Both the position numbers and the translations under genes were made by a program. DNA of 64,000 bases, taken from assembly GCA_964036045.1 (NCBI GenBank), contig OZ038394.1:4072658-4136657 (forward strand), given 5' to 3'. Below the pieces are notes generated by a model. It made no database searches. It saw only the letters and a program-made list of their open reading frames with translations, and was not told the origin of the DNA. Within the stretch, counting starts at the first letter, position 1; each line of letters starts with the position of its first letter. Shown here piece by piece: positions 12,436 through 25,422 of this stretch. Source of the stretch: Eutreptiella sp. 'Long Island Sound 2002' (Eukaryota > Euglenozoa > Euglenophyceae > Eutreptiales > Eutreptiaceae).

Positions 12436-13417
12436 CCACCGCCACAACTACCGGTCCCCAGCGACCGGCGCCTACGGAAGCCCACGCCCGCATCAACATC
12501 CTTAAGGAACCCGCGGTCACCTACCACCCCACCAGGGCCGCCACACTGCAAGCCATGCCCGGGCCACACCCCCAAGGCGCAGACCTCCTTGGGTTGCTCG
12601 AACAAGCCCTCCGCAGAGCGGACTAGCCCGAACCGACACCGATCTTGGACCCGGAGGGGAACAAATATCACGCCCACTGGCAACTGGGGTTCCCCTCTGC
12701 CACAAGACGGCGGTCACGTTGCATGCCCACCCCGACCTCGCAGTGGATGAACGCCTCGGGGCGTACGAGTGCGTGGGACCCGGATGGCAGCTAAACGTGC
12801 TACTCACGCACGTCCCATTCGGGGAGGAGACCAAAGACTTCCTGGACGCTCTGAGCCTGGCGTACCGCCGCCTCTCCCTCCTGGCACCCACCATCGTCAT
12901 AGGCGACCTAAACGCCGCCCCGAACGACGAGGACTGCACTGGCCCGCCCACAGCCACCGACATGGCCGTCCGGGACGCGATGCATCAACTGGGCCTCAAC
13001 GACCTGACAGCAGGACTCAACGGCACACCCTGCCGTTACCCCCACCAAGCCGGCACCCACCCCTCCCGCATCGACGCGTGCTACGGAAACCAAACCACGG
13101 TGCGTGTCCACGAGGCAACCTACGGGGACTTCCCGCCCGCGGGCACGGGCCAGCGAGCCCTCTACATTGACCTCATCATCCCAAACCTAACCCCACCCGC
13201 AGCCACCCTGCCAGACAACACCCTCCGACCCACACTGCGGTTCCCGGCCGAGGTTGACCACGGCGCCTGGCACAGGTATGACAGGGCCCTACACGCCATC
13301 CTGTGCCGCCCTGATGCGCCAACACTCACCACCGCCATGCGCCGGGCGGCACAAGCATGCGGCATGGAGCGCGACACTAGCCATACGGGAGCACCACCGG
13401 ACCTCACCCTCAAATAG
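12436..13417 (+). pseudogene. APE-type endonuclease domain of LINE ORF2, broken
   Basis: The domain nicks target DNA to prime reverse transcription. In the frame 12719-13417 I see the family's core motifs: TIVIGDLNAAPNDED (the GD-N metal/catalytic loop) and SRIDACYGN (RID-Y loop). The final S-D-H motif is degenerate, as TGQRALYIDLI. The N-terminal part is in another frame from about 12436 (ARINILKEPAVTY) and ends at TAG near 12624, so at least one indel and one stop separate it from the rest. The frame ends at a TAG at 13415-13417 where sequence of the same character continues towards the RT. Loss of the SDH histidine and the stops argue that it is inactive. Confidence 0.8.
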
Positions 13418-15854
13418 CTTGTCCATGACATCTGGACCACGAAAGAGGAACTCGCCACCCTGCTGCGCCCCAGCACACCGGAGGCACGAGACCGAGACGC
13501 CCACCTCCGCGCGCTCCTCACCACTCGCTGCCACCAGCTCAAGGAATGGCACGCCCACCGCATAGTGGCCGCAGCCCAGTAACGCGAAAGATACGGCAGA
13601 AACGACACGCCGTAAAAGTCCCTGCGGTACGTCAGCCGCGTCCCGGAGGATGCGGGGCGCAGTATTATGAACGCGGTGCGCACTTCCGAGGGGGGCCTCA
13701 CCAACGACCCCGACGCTGTCCTCCAGGCAGTCCTGGACAGCTTCCAGGCACAGCACGGGGACACCCTCCCCTAGCTCGACCGCCATACCAGAAGCACCAT
13801 CCGCGAACATGTGCCCAAGGGCTTCAACCGGGAACAGCGGCGCGCCATGGAACACGACCCCTTCAGCATCTCAGAACTGCAACGCGCCTTAGACCGCCTG
13901 AGAAAGGGGGTCGTGCCCGGCGTCGACGGACCACCAGCCGAAGCGTACCAACGCCTCACCCTGCCCGTCAAGCGCCGCCTCGCAGCAGGCCTGTGGGACA
14001 TCGTCACCGGCACCACACCCATCCCCCCTGAGTGGGCCAACCTGGTCCAACCCCTCTACAAGAAGAGGGACTGGGCGCAGCCGGGAAACTGGCGGCCCAT
14101 AGTCTGCGCCACCACCTAAGTCAAGCTGGTGTGGACGCTCATCCTGGGCCGCATTGCGCAGGCGGTCTTCGCCCACGTGCCCCCCGGCATGTGAAGGGCC
14201 ATGGCCGGCAGGTCCCCCCACGAGGCCATCTTCCTCCAGGACACCGCGCTGGACATGAAACCCTACGAGATGATTGTCGCCTCCCTTCACGTCCAAGGCG
14301 CGTTCCCCCACGCCCCGCACCGGCTCCTCACGGAGGTATGGGATGCCATGAGCCTCCCATTCCTATCCTTCATCACCGAGTACATCCAGACCCGGCTCTA
14401 CGCGGTCATCAGGGCCGCAGGCCTTACCCCCTGGACTGGCAATAGACAGCGGGGTCCGCCAGGGCGGCGCCGAGGGTCCCTTCCTCTTCCTCCTCGTCAC
14501 TCTGCCGCTGGCGTTCGAGCTGGCACGGGTATACCCGGGGTACGCCCCATACCCGCTACGGTCCCCCCTCATCAACTTCGCGGACGACAACATCCTGACT
14601 ACGGCCACCCCCCACCGCGACCCTGAGAACGCAGGGCTACCAAAGACCCCCGAACAAGCGTCTGCCATTCTCCAGCTCACCACAACCTACCTCGACGCCC
14701 ACCAACTCCTGGTGCACCCCCGCAAAGCGGTCGGGCTAGCCGACATCGGGACCCCCGCCCCCCACATCCGGAAAGGCGAACCTCTACACCTGGAGGACAG
14801 CACAATCCACCTGGGAGTCACACCGGCCACACGGCACCACCAGATCATACTCCCAAGCAAGCTGGAAGGGCCCCTCGCCCGGCTACCTGAACTTGCCAGG
14901 GGGGACCTCCTGTCTACGCAGGGCCTGGCATACTTCATGGAAGCGGTGCTCAACGCAGCCATCGGGTACCAAGCCCTGCACCTCCCGCGCCCTCAAGACG
15001 CCCTACGCCACGCCCAACAGCAAGTGAAAAAGGCATGGGCGCAACACGGAGGCTCACCCATCTCTCTCCCCAAGGAGTCCATGATGGCCCACTGGCGCTA
15101 CTACGGCGACAATACAGGCGCCCTGATCGACACGGCCTATGCCAAACACGCAGCGCACCTCCCACACAGGCTGACACACAACCACCAACCCGAGGTTCGC
15201 GAAGCGGCAGGCATACACATAAAAGAAACGCAAATGGCCCGCAACACCTGCCCCCGGTGGATACTGGCACAACCCGGTGTCCTCACCTCTGTGGGCACCG
15301 GCATCTGGGCCCAGCTGCAGCTCCTCCTACCGCACCACACGCACGCCATTCTGACGAAACCCCACTGCGATCAGCAGGGGCCACTCCTGGCCACGCACAC
15401 CGACTTCCATCAACACCCGGCAGGAGAGGTGGGCATTCTACGCCTCGTGGGGGGCACCATCACCATCGTATACATAACCCCAACGCAAAAGAGGGTCATG
15501 GCCCAGTGCGGCGCCCACCAGACCCCGTTTCTTTCCGACCCGCAATGGCCAGCACGCCGCGTCTTCCAAGCATACCTCCGCGCATGCGCTACGAAGGCAC
15601 GGCGCGAAATGCTGGGGCCCAAGGACATCAACACGGCGTACAAGACGTTCGAAAACCAGCCCCCCTGGCCCCCCCCGAGCGAGCACAAGACCCCAACGAC
15701 GGCAATACAAAGCTGGAGGAGCCCCGTCAGTGGAAGGCTGGACACCACCCGCCATCCTGCTGCTAGCACCAAAGGGCCACAAACACGCTACCAGCAATGT
15801 CCAGCGACACCATGCCCCCTGGTCCATCCCCAAACACAACGCCCCGGAGACTGA
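13418..15854 (+). pseudogene. Reverse transcriptase domain of LINE ORF2, inactivated
   Basis: RT motifs run in order: GVVPGVDGPPAEAYQ (motif 0/1 region, 13906-13950), NWRPI at about 14089, motif A as SLHVQGAFPHAPH at about 14282-14320, motif B as GVRQGGAEGPFLF after a frameshift near 14445, and motif C as FADDN at about 14578. The first catalytic Asp of motif A is replaced by His (expected LDVQGAF). In-frame stops are at 14117 (TAA) and 14191 (TGA). The thumb/connection part (14712-15854) is one long clean frame with QVKKAWAQHGG-type helices. All evidence points to a dead enzyme that once copied element RNA at the nicked target. Confidence 0.85.
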
Positions 15855-15859
15855 TGTAC

Positions 15860-16340
15860 CACCAGTCAGACACAATGACCAGGGCATACCATCCACGTGC
15901 TGGCACTGCGGCCCGGGGCGCTCCTGGGTGATGTACGCGTACATCAGGTGGAAGAGGTATCCTGTATTGGGGTCGAACTTCTGCCAAGTGATGGTCTGTC
16001 GCCGTTCCTTGTCGTCTTTGTCCCCCTGAAGGGTGGGGCATTTGTGATGTAGGGGGCGCATGGGTGCCTCCTGAGGTCCTGAGCGGTGTGGGTCTCAGCG
16101 GTCGTACTCTATGGCCACGCTTTCAGGGTCTGCCCGCTCGTTGGTGAATGTCCATGTCGCCGTGGGTGTTTGAATCCAGGCTACGTGTGCTGGGTGGCCT
16201 GGGGGTACCGTTTGAAACCAGAAGGAGAGCCATGCCTGCCGGTCGGCGGTGCCGGTGGCGGTGGGGGTGTGGTAGTGGGTGGAGATGAGGTGCAGCAGGG
16301 ACCACGGACTGTCGACGACAGAGGCCTCCTCCGCCTCACC
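15860..16340 (-). other. Inverted ORF1-like segment embedded in ORF2
   Basis: Between the RT connection region and RNase H the coding bias flips to the minus strand. Minus-strand frames give STHYHTPTATGTADRQAWL and TGYLFHLMYAYITQERPG. Their layout resembles the ORF1-like frames elsewhere in the window (compare THYHAPTGHWVVHGTD near 53975). I infer a local inverted insertion of an ORF1-like piece from a diverged relative. The exact junctions are not resolved by eye. Confidence 0.45.
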
Positions 16341-17290
16341 CAACGAGCCCAGGCCATCATTACCCAGGGGATAGGCGTCTATGCGACGCCGCTACTGCAA
16401 CCCACGCAAATCACCACCAGAAACGCACAAGGGAACCCCGTCTACGTCTATCACCCCACAGCAATCGCCCGCCTACCCGTACCCAGCAACACCGACATCA
16501 TCTACTTCACTGACCCATCTGGCGGCCAGCAACGCACCCCCGTGGTCGGTTGTGCCTCCGCGCGCATAACCCGGCGCGCGGACGGCCTCCACGTGGATCA
16601 CCACACCGGGGCCTCAATCTTTTGGGCGTCCTCCTACGGCGAACTACGCACGTGGCTGACCCCGTAACCGCCACACCACCAGCCGCAAAGAGTCGGCCCC
16701 GCAACATCTGGGTAGTCGTGGACGCCACGGTCGACATCCACCTCACCAGAAGCCTTGCGGACCTGCCCCTCCACAGGACACACAAATCCGGCCTCAGCAC
16801 ACAAGCATTGGGGCCATGGATGGCCCCAGGACGCCCTACACATCGTCAAACAGGAGTCTCACCGCTACACGTACGGCAATGGACGCGCAGACACGCATGC
16901 CAAACACCAGAGCACCAACCATACCCCAGAGCTCGAGCACGTGCAACTAAACACCCCACACCACAGCCACCTGCAGCACGTACCCCCGATACCCTCGGCA
17001 ACACAGCCCCCCCAATGGATACCCGAGGACACGCCGTACACGGATCGAGACAAGCAGTACCACTACCCCACACCCATCCAACAGCTGGCCACCACGCCCG
17101 GCCACCCAGCGAATACCGAGCTCCTACAGTGCCACGAAGACCCCGTCCGTACCCCCCTCTACTACTCAGCCCTACGCCCGGATAGCCTCCCAGCAAACCT
17201 ACAAAAACCTCGACTCCAGGTCGGCCTCAAACAGCTTCCCCTCCTCACCAGATACCACCGGTGGTACGCACGCCGCTCGATCCACGTCCC
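16315..17290 (+). pseudogene. RNase H domain of LINE ORF2
   Basis: The frame 16315-16667 carries TDIIYFTDPSGG, the RNase H beta-strand with its first Asp, and later ASSYGELRTWL, which holds the family's second acidic residue in the S-Y-EL context. A second frame, after an indel near 16670, has GNGRADTHAKHQS, matching the last N-x-AD-xA motif. Downstream comes a spacer rich in His and Pro, then LPLLTRYHRWYARRSIHVPA, where the frame is interrupted by the 17296-28276 insertion. RNase H would degrade the RNA of the RNA-DNA hybrid. The frameshift makes the copy non-functional. Confidence 0.7.
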
Positions 17291-17295
17291 CGCAG
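17291..17295. repeat. Target-site duplication CGCAG, left copy
   Basis: CGCAG lies immediately before the left long terminal repeat and again at 28277-28281 right after the right one. With one copy kept and the insert removed, the LINE frame joins without a gap (HVPA to GYTKCIC). Confidence 0.8.
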
Positions 17296-18368
17296 ACAAA
17301 GAAAAAGAGAACTACTCGACTCCGTAGTAAGGTATGACTTGCTATAGAATATCCCCAAAATGCTTATATTTCAACTACTCAACGGTTAGCAAAACCTACA
17401 AAACAAAGATTCGAAAATGGGCTCATAAAACTATGTAATTTTTGGGAGGGGTGCACACGAGCAAAAATTTATCTAAAACAATTTATGTGATTCTTTGCAT
17501 AAAAATGTTTCAATTCAAAATACTCCTAGGGTCATACCCGCAAACACAACAAACAAAACTACGAGCAAGTAAAGGCGAAGCAGGGAAGATACAAAAGAAA
17601 TCACCACGTGTACGTCCGAGTCATTGTTGACGATGTGGGGCCGCCGTGCCGTTGCCAAGGCCCCACCATTTCTGTTTCTCCACGGCGGCGGGTCGTGGTG
17701 GCCAAGGCATTCAAGATCCTTACGGCTCTACCCCCATGGACGGAACCGGGCTCACCACGGCTCCATGCTAAACAAAGCATGGGAGACATGTGACACCAAA
17801 TCCAATATCATGCTTGCATTACCTTTATCCTTGCCCGTAACTAAACAATAATAAACCATGCAATGGACATCACTACGTGTAACAACCCAAATCCAAACAA
17901 CAGTAAACAAACAACATGCTTGAATGGAATGAATGCATAACAATGCAATGAGTGTAATGAAAGTATGTGAATGCAACACATGGAAAGCGACAAAGCAAAA
18001 AAGTGGTGCACGATCATGAATCTACGATTCCCACCTCGAAAGCGAACTAATCGATTGAAGAGGATAAATGTTCAATCAGAATCAAACCTAATGAATCCTT
18101 ACGTTCGCATGTTCGGGCGACGGTACGGCTGGCTGCAACACAGCCTAAACTAACCAATCACGATCTTTAAACAGCACCAATATGACTACGTGACAGAATT
18201 GAATTGATTGAAATAATTGAATGCTGCACCATCCGCACTGATCGCGGCCCGAAGACGACGCGATCTGTCTGGCACTGTACTGTCCTCTGTCTGGCACTGT
18301 ACTGTCTAAATCTGCAACTCAATCAGCTGAACTGTAGCGACCTTGATAGAAATCTATTTTTTTCAACT
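17296..18368. repeat. Left long terminal direct repeat (1073 bp)
   Basis: This stretch matches 27210-28276 along its full length, with scattered substitutions and small indels (for example a 2-bp difference near 17919). Shared landmarks are GACTCCGTAGTAAGG, GGGCGACGG and a tandem TCTGTCTGGCACTGTACTG pair near the end. It contains AATAATAAACC near 17850, a possible polyadenylation region. A 62-codon frame is open in both copies but is too short to call a gene. Confidence 0.85.
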
Positions 18369-18950
18369 CCCCCCCAGACTCTACACTGAAAGTGGGGATG
18401 TCTACAGGGGTGCTACACCACAGAATTCGACAGACTACCCTGACCAGACATAACACACTATACAGACAGCTGACTGAAGACTGACATATCATCACGCTCT
18501 GCCTTCATATCAGCGCACATCTTGTCAAAGGATGAGGCGGAGACGAGCCGGCACTTGCAGTCAACCTGCCATGTGATGGGAGCGTACAGAGAGCAAAGTG
18601 TGTTACTTTTGGATGCGCCAGTGGTGAATCCTGAGTAGAGGGCCATGTCTGAGCCCTGTCCGCGAGTGGCATCAACCATCCTTCTGCGGACGAGGTTGGA
18701 AACATGGGCCTGCACACCAATTCTTTCGTAGGTTGTATTCCCAACCGCTGCCCAGTTGCAGAACACGCTACCTGCAAAGAAGTCTGGTACCACCAGCTGG
18801 CGGCTCCGAAACCAACTTGCTCCAATACCCTGCGAAACATGTTTTTTTTTTGTGAAGCGAGAACACATGTGCAACCTGTACCATTTTTCATGTGTTTACT
18901 GGGGCTGCCTCTTGTCCTTCTAGGTCGGCACTGAAAATAAACTGACGTCA
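18369..18950 (-). other. Possible minus-strand exon inside the long-repeat element
   Basis: On the minus strand two overlapping frames are open across 18458-18969. One reads QGIGASWFRSRQLVVPDFF and continues through GQGSDMALYSGFTTGASKS with a balanced amino-acid mix, unlike random AT/GC-neutral sequence. A T-run followed by AG lies upstream near 18840, so it could be an exon with a 3' splice site. No family is recognised and no partner exon could be fixed. Confidence 0.25.
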
Positions 18951-19035
18951 GGCACCAGGCAACAGACAACAGACGTCAGGCAACAGGCAGACGTCAGGCA
19001 ACAGGCAGACGTCAGGCAACAGGCAACAGACGTCA
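18951..19035. repeat. Minisatellite, CAGACGTCAGGCAACAGG-type units
   Basis: About five imperfect copies of an 18-bp or shorter unit containing GACGTCAGGCAACAGG, in direct tandem. Confidence 0.8.
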
Positions 19036-22000
19036 GTTGTGCCAGTTGTACGCCGTGGTGCCACAGCCCAGGCCAGCCTGCACCCCAGGGGGAAACCCAG
19101 TGTCGTCGCCTCGCCCTGGGACGACCTCATGGGCTGTGGGCGTACAGACACCCTCCAGCCAGGTCGGGGGTCTGGACACTGGTGGCACACCAGGGGGGTG
19201 TCGCCGGGGCTGTTACCGCAGTGGTGAACTTCGAGTCAGTTGAGTCATAGGACGTGCACTGATAACTCATCTGCTCTGAGGAAACTGTAGTACTGGGTCC
19301 GCTTCCACTTTAGTCATACTGGCCCGCTGAATGGTGCTCAGTTCCAAGGTGCCAGCTGACGTTGACTGGACACAGCTTACGCAGCACAATACCGCGTGCG
19401 GACAGTGACATGACTACAATGTTGTATGTCAGAGGATCAGAAAAAATCAAACCGAACCAGTCTGCAATTGTAATGCTGTGCTGAGCAGCAACAACTCTTC
19501 ACAGGCATGACCTGGCCCCTCAGTCCCACTACATCTGCCTCACAAACATGTTGTCATGCATTCTTGACCACAAAGACCTGCGCAGGAAATTGACAGTCAG
19601 ACGAGGGGCCCTGTGCTGAGACAAGGCCGTGCTTGCGCAAGGAGGGGGACACTGCAGGGCCTACAAACCGATTCCGATACAGAACCAATTCTGAGAACGT
19701 CAGCTGATACTTTTGTTTGGCGATCCGCGGTCCGCCAGCTCCGGGCACTTTGGAGGTAGTCCGGGCGCCACGGTTAGTCCAGGATTGCTCCCAGGAGGGC
19801 TGGGTACACTCGACGGACCTGAGAACAGACGGATGGCGGGGGGCATAGACAGGAGCATCCGGCACGAGAACTTTGCTGTCAAGTCCACCAACTTCTACCG
19901 ACATAGGGTTATGCACTGCACGCATCTGTCAAGTATATACCCCAGGGGGGGGTACGCACTTGTCAAAACACTTCAAAAGCGGGGCTAACACAGGCAAAGA
20001 CTTCTGAAACACCGAGGAAGGTGATCCCATTGACAAACACTGCCACCGCTGCCAAACTGGTCTCACAGAAAATAATGTTCCCTTACTCTACACCCTCGAG
20101 ATGGTTGACAGCCCAATCAGTCCAAGTCGGCCTCCCCGAGGCACCAGCAGCAACCCGGCTCCACGCGTGCCTCACAACTGACCGTTGGCTTACGCCACTC
20201 TCTGTATGCTCACCCTGCACTGCTTTTAGCAGCGCACTGTCGCACAGCCATCAGGGAGTCCAGACCTTGGGCAGTATCTCGAAAAGAAAAATTGGACACA
20301 CAAAGGTCCCACAAACTGAACACTGCAGGACAGATGATGGTAACCTCAGACACGACAGCTGAAGACAGAGGTTCCATGAAAGCAAATTCCGGGAATTCCC
20401 AGGACAATATCAACGGGAACCTACATCCGGATGAAAACAGACTCTATTGACGACCCACGGGTGACTGTCTGGCACTAAAGTGCAGGGGATGGCCATTACA
20501 GACCCTGGGTTTACAAACCAAGTACGACCGTACCTCTTCAGTACACTGCAGATTAACTTACAAGTCACCACTGCTGATCATCCGCAGAAGGTTGGCCCGG
20601 GGCAGGTGGGTTATACTGAGTCGCCTGGAGACCTTTGGCGGAATACATGACCCGCAGAGTCATACCCCCCGTGGTGCAGTGGTCGCGACTCCACGCACAT
20701 GTTCGGTAAAGGGGTTGTTTTCTCCCTATAGATCCCCGAGGTTAGTACGTCCCTTCCTGCTGTTGCCCTAGCCCATCCCTATCATTCTCCTAGACAGGAA
20801 ATAAGCTACAAAGCCACTGAGTGCGGCAAACTTACCTCTATGTCTACACATACACTCTACCTCAAATTCACTGCAAGCTGCTACTCAGTCCGGCTGCTAC
20901 TCAGTCATGCTCTCACAGCGCTATAACCAGACTACCTGCAGTAGGCTGTCTTGCAGGCCTAAGGGTTTATCTGTCTGGCTGACTAACGCTAAGCTATAGC
21001 AATACAGTAAAGTCATCTATGCTCACTAGAGTCCAGAGCTTACTCACCTAAAGGCGGTTTCTGTGACACTCAGGGCTACTCGTACAATACTCCTGTAATA
21101 ATACACAGTACAGCACCCGCGGCCACAACATTGATGTTGCTTTACACACGGGTTTCTGGTACTGGCGTTACAGCCAATATACTCAAGTACCTAGTAGGCT
21201 GTCTTCACTCACCTAGTGGTCCCCCAAGTTGGCAACCCAGGCATCTGTAACATAGGTGGTGCTTTAGTATGGCCTATGGGATATCCCATATAAGCTCACA
21301 CCGTACGAGTACTAGTCCACCCAGGGTCACAGAGACTCAGTCTGCGGGTACTCACCGGGGTATCATGTACTTCAGCGACACGAAGTAGTCAGTCACAATT
21401 GCAATTGCAGAGTAGTGGCGACAGTGCTCCCCTCTGGGGCCTGTCTCAGTGTCAGGTACACTACGCTTGGGCCTTCAAACTGGCTTCCAGGGTGCTACCA
21501 ATAAAATGCCTCGTGGGCTAACTAGGGAAGGTCATATCACAGCAGCCACAGGGCAGAATCATACACAGCTCCTTCAATGGTAACAGCAGACTCACTCATA
21601 CACATCAGAACTGCTATACCACCGATCTGCCCATTGTACCTACAGTACCACTACAGGGTCTAGAACAGAGTGATTCAGAAAAGCAGGCAACACAGCAATT
21701 CCTGTAACCCACAGATAAACAAACGTTTCCCAACACGAAACCAATCTACCCAATATAGCTGGGGTGTTGCCAGGGCTTCCCACTCCTGACGGAGGGCCAA
21801 CCTGCCCATGGTTGGGGAAAAAAAAGAAATACGGAGAGTGACACAGAGGAGAGAAAAACAGTCGTCACTACATCCTGTAAGACCTTCAGCCCTGCGGCAC
21901 AAGGACGGGCCTGAGGTCACACCAAACCAGCCAATCACCCACAGCTAGGCTTAAGGGGGACAACAAAGAAGGTATTTTCTGCATGAAACATCAACGCAAG

Positions 22001-25000
22001 GAGCCAAGAAAACAGAGAGGCCTCCTCCAATCAACACCTATTTAGGATTAGAAATAATTGTCTCTCCCCCAATGCCATAGCTGGGCCCTACAGACGGAAG
22101 ACAATACACGGAAGAACGTCACACTGGGGTGCGGCAGCATCAGACTACAGACTACAGACTTTCGACTCCTGGAGCTCAGACCGTCCTAAGGTGCCACTGA
22201 GTTACATTAGTGCCACAGCGACTGACAAGCCAGGTGAACACGCAGTACATCACAGTAGAACTAACCGTGTAGCTACTGTTACATTCCTGAATAGCTTCAG
22301 TAGACACGGCTATGACCGTAATCATCGGAGTGACTAGGGGTATTACCATCAACCCAAAGTTCATATCTCGCATACGAACTAGTAAACTCAGTCACCTGTA
22401 GGGTACCACTGACCTCTGGACTTCTCTTACAGTCAACTGTCATACTACCTGCATCACACTAGGCAGTTACCAGCTATCCTCGTATCAGACGAAGGTACAG
22501 ACAGTAAACCAAATCTCTGGCTTCTTCCGGACTCAGGTACGGGGAAGGGTCGTCATTCCTCCAGTCCTTGCCACAGACTGCCTTACCCTGAGGGCATGAC
22601 CATCCTCAGGGTCACGAATGATTAATACATAACTAGGTACTCCCTCACATTACACGCAGACACAGGCGAGAACGACACTGATGTTTGTGCCAACAACAGG
22701 GAAGTAAGCTGGTACAAAACACTATGCATGCAACTAAAATTGAAACTTCATACCACTTCCATACCACTGCACGAAGGGCAACCACGTCTCCATGCACTGA
22801 CACCGTGGAGAACGCCGCAGCAAACTCGCCACTGGCATTCCAGCCAACAAGGCGTCAGGCAGAGAGAACGAGGTCGCGCGGTCCTGCAGAGTGCAGGCTA
22901 ACGGGTTGGCCAGCTGACTCGGATACAGCAGTCGCTCAGACTGGCTCTCGGTCACTGCCACCACGGATACAACTGCCTGTCACCGGTTGGCGCCAGCTAA
23001 CAGGGAAATAACCAAACAGGCCAAATGCCCATTGAGATGCAGATAGCTGTATGACATGGGTCAACTATGGGTTAGTGTGGCGTATCGCCTGGTGCTGCAA
23101 CCGGAACGACGGATCAGGTCAACGACAAACAATCAACCACAACGAAGACACACACAGGCAGACCGACTGAAAGACTGGCTGATTGCAGAAAGGCAGAAAA
23201 ATGGGAGACACCTATCCAACAAGAAGCACTCGCTGACTTGCAACTTGACTATCAGGCTCAAAACAACACTACACAATCACAGCGAAATCTCCCCCCCACA
23301 GGGGAAGCCAATGTCTTGCGGGAGTGTTTGCTCTGGGTACCTCTCGTGACGCAGAACACGTGCGCACAGGTACTCACGCACACACACACCCTGGCTGGCA
23401 TACATAGACACAAGCAAACAATTGCCAGCACGGTGAGACCGACACCATCAGAGTGTCGCCTCAAACATCCCCCTGGCCTCAAATCGGCAAGACCTGTATT
23501 TGCCACCTCAGGGCTGACAACGGGGTATCAATGTAACTGCATCGCACTCACAGCAGTACGCGAGCAATAAATCTGTTCACCTATACACCTCCTATACAAC
23601 CGCGCATCAGCACACCACGGACATGACACGAAGCACTCTGTATCCTACAGACTACCATCACCAGACAAACTAGCTCGGTACTGTTCATCTCACTGTGTGT
23701 ATTCACCTGAGTCATAACCGCCGGTTACCTAAAATTCAGCTAGTAAATCTATATCTGTATCTCCGTCATAGTACGTTACATCACAAGGAGTTCTCATTTA
23801 CATAGGATACTCCCTATCTCACGGATCAGGTCATATCCTCTAAGTATCACTCCTAAGTAAACGTACGCGTAATACACCGTAACTACATCAACCTGGGCTG
23901 CAGCGGAGTTTACTCTAAAAACAGTAACTCACTCCTGAGCTGCTATACAGCTGCTAAACAGATTTTTGCTCGGTGGGTGATCTACACCCTCGTGGCAATA
24001 CCGGTTGCTCTGGTCACACTCGGTGGCACTCACAGTGGCACACACTCTATGGACTATGAGATGGACACAGGTCAAACTCCTACATAGACATCAACACCTT
24101 CGATACTTGCAGATACCCCAGAATCTCCTCCAGTACCCTCTCTCAGAACTAAAAAGAAAAATGGGCACCCTGCTTCACGGCCGGCAGCTGCTGAGCGTCG
24201 ATGGACTTTGTAGGTGAACCAGGAATGGAAGCTTCTCGAGCACCAGACTTTCTGCATTACTGGCACTGATATCGGTTTCCCAGCAGGCTCAAGTGACAGG
24301 GCGTACACAGACGAAGGTTGGCAAAGCATCGCAGATACTGGAGCACCAGCCCTGTTGAGCAGTGTCATACAACCTGGAAATGCCTTGATGTAAAGCTTTT
24401 AACCTCCGTAGTGCACAGCTAACAAGCGAATGTCCGTTACCAGGATCTGGGGCAGGAAAGGGATACAGAAACATCAATGACGCAAGGTGCATTCGGCATA
24501 ACTACAGCTGCAAAGGAATGTGACCAAACCAGAGCAACCACGCTGCTCTCCGTCAGGGCACACGTTACCCACAGAATATTCCTTCATGAAGAATCCAGTC
24601 TTGATGAAATGAGAGAGGGGAACAGAAGCAGGAACGAAAGAAGCGCAGGGTTAGAATCAGGCACACTTGATTGATTGGCGCCCAAGGGAAGCGCCCACGC
24701 AAGCACCGAGTGTATGAAGGGGGGGGGGTCTCCTGGCACAGAAAATGCGTGCCGGAGAGGTGATTTGTCGTAACCCCCCTCTGGCTTGGCGTTACCTATC
24801 CTGGGGGAAGGAAATTCCCTTTAACTGGCTTGCCGAATTTTGCAGCCCAAAATGAGGGCAAAGGGCCCCCAAAATGTTAGCCAGAAAAGAGGCAGGGTCT
24901 GGCAGGGGTGCCTGGGCCAACGCACAGGTGTGTCTGGGTGACGCCCCGTCCCCTGGGATTCTCGTCGGAGTCCATATTGTCCTCTGGGGGACACACGTGC

Positions 25001-25222
25001 ACTGAGCACCGGATGGTCGGGTCGCCCTCTTGTTGTCCATGGGGCCCCAGACCCTCACGTACTTCTCGCCTGTGGTGCCAGCCATCGCCCAGCAGGAGGG
25101 CAGGACGAAGTGGCAGCAGCCAGACCAGGCTTCCAAACCAAGAAAGACATCACCTGCACCTGCTTGACGGAGTCATAGGCAGCCAATCGGATGCAGCACT
25201 GAGGGTAGGCCTTGCAGCCATC
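19036..25222. other. Interior of the long-repeat element, unassigned
   Basis: Six kilobases of balanced composition with no recognisable protein motif on either strand. Longest plausible frames are a 123-codon minus frame at 19554-19925 (contains VGGLDSKVLVPDAPVYAP) and short frames near 22685-23011 and 24005-24368. Stops are dense elsewhere. No RT, integrase or transposase signature was found on reading the frames. Confidence 0.5.
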
Positions 25223-25422
25223 GTTGGCCTCGTGCAGCGCCTGGCTAGCCTCAGTGCAGCCGATCTTCGTTGGCGTCAGTGCACGCGCCCGTCGCTGGCG
25301 TCAGTGCAGGCGAACTTGGGCAGCATCAGTGCAGGCGGACCTGGCTGGCATCAGTGCAGATGGACCTGGCTGGCATCAGTGCAGATGGACCTGGCTGGCA
25401 TCAGTGCAGGCAAACATGGGCA
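25223..25422. repeat. 25-bp minisatellite, about eight copies
   Basis: Units begin GC(A/G/C)TCAGTGCAG and recur at exactly 25 bp (for example 25323, 25348, 25373, 25398). The two middle units are identical. Because 25 is not a multiple of three, all frames read through it with the same words ([23 protein letters not shown]). Confidence 0.85.

Larger units (their letters stand above)
7236..17290 (+). mobile_element. GC-rich non-LTR (LINE-like) retrotransposon, main body
   Basis: A GC-rich, C-biased plus-strand element that starts with a Gly/Arg/Lys-rich leader and carries ORF1-like frames, an APE endonuclease, reverse transcriptase and RNase H in that order. It continues after an insertion at 28277 with a CCHC-like knuckle and a RING-like domain. 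EN-RT-RNase H-knuckle order is that of LINE elements of the I/R1 type groups. Every coding part contains stops or frameshifts, so this copy is dead. With its 28282-29634 continuation it exceeds 11 kb, long for a LINE. Confidence 0.85.

Noticed and set aside
20668-20716. tRNA-like A box (TGGTGCAGTGG) suggesting a tRNA gene or SINE
   Set aside because: The B box expected downstream (GGTTCGANTCC) is poor (TGTTCGGTAAAG) and no cloverleaf can be folded by eye.
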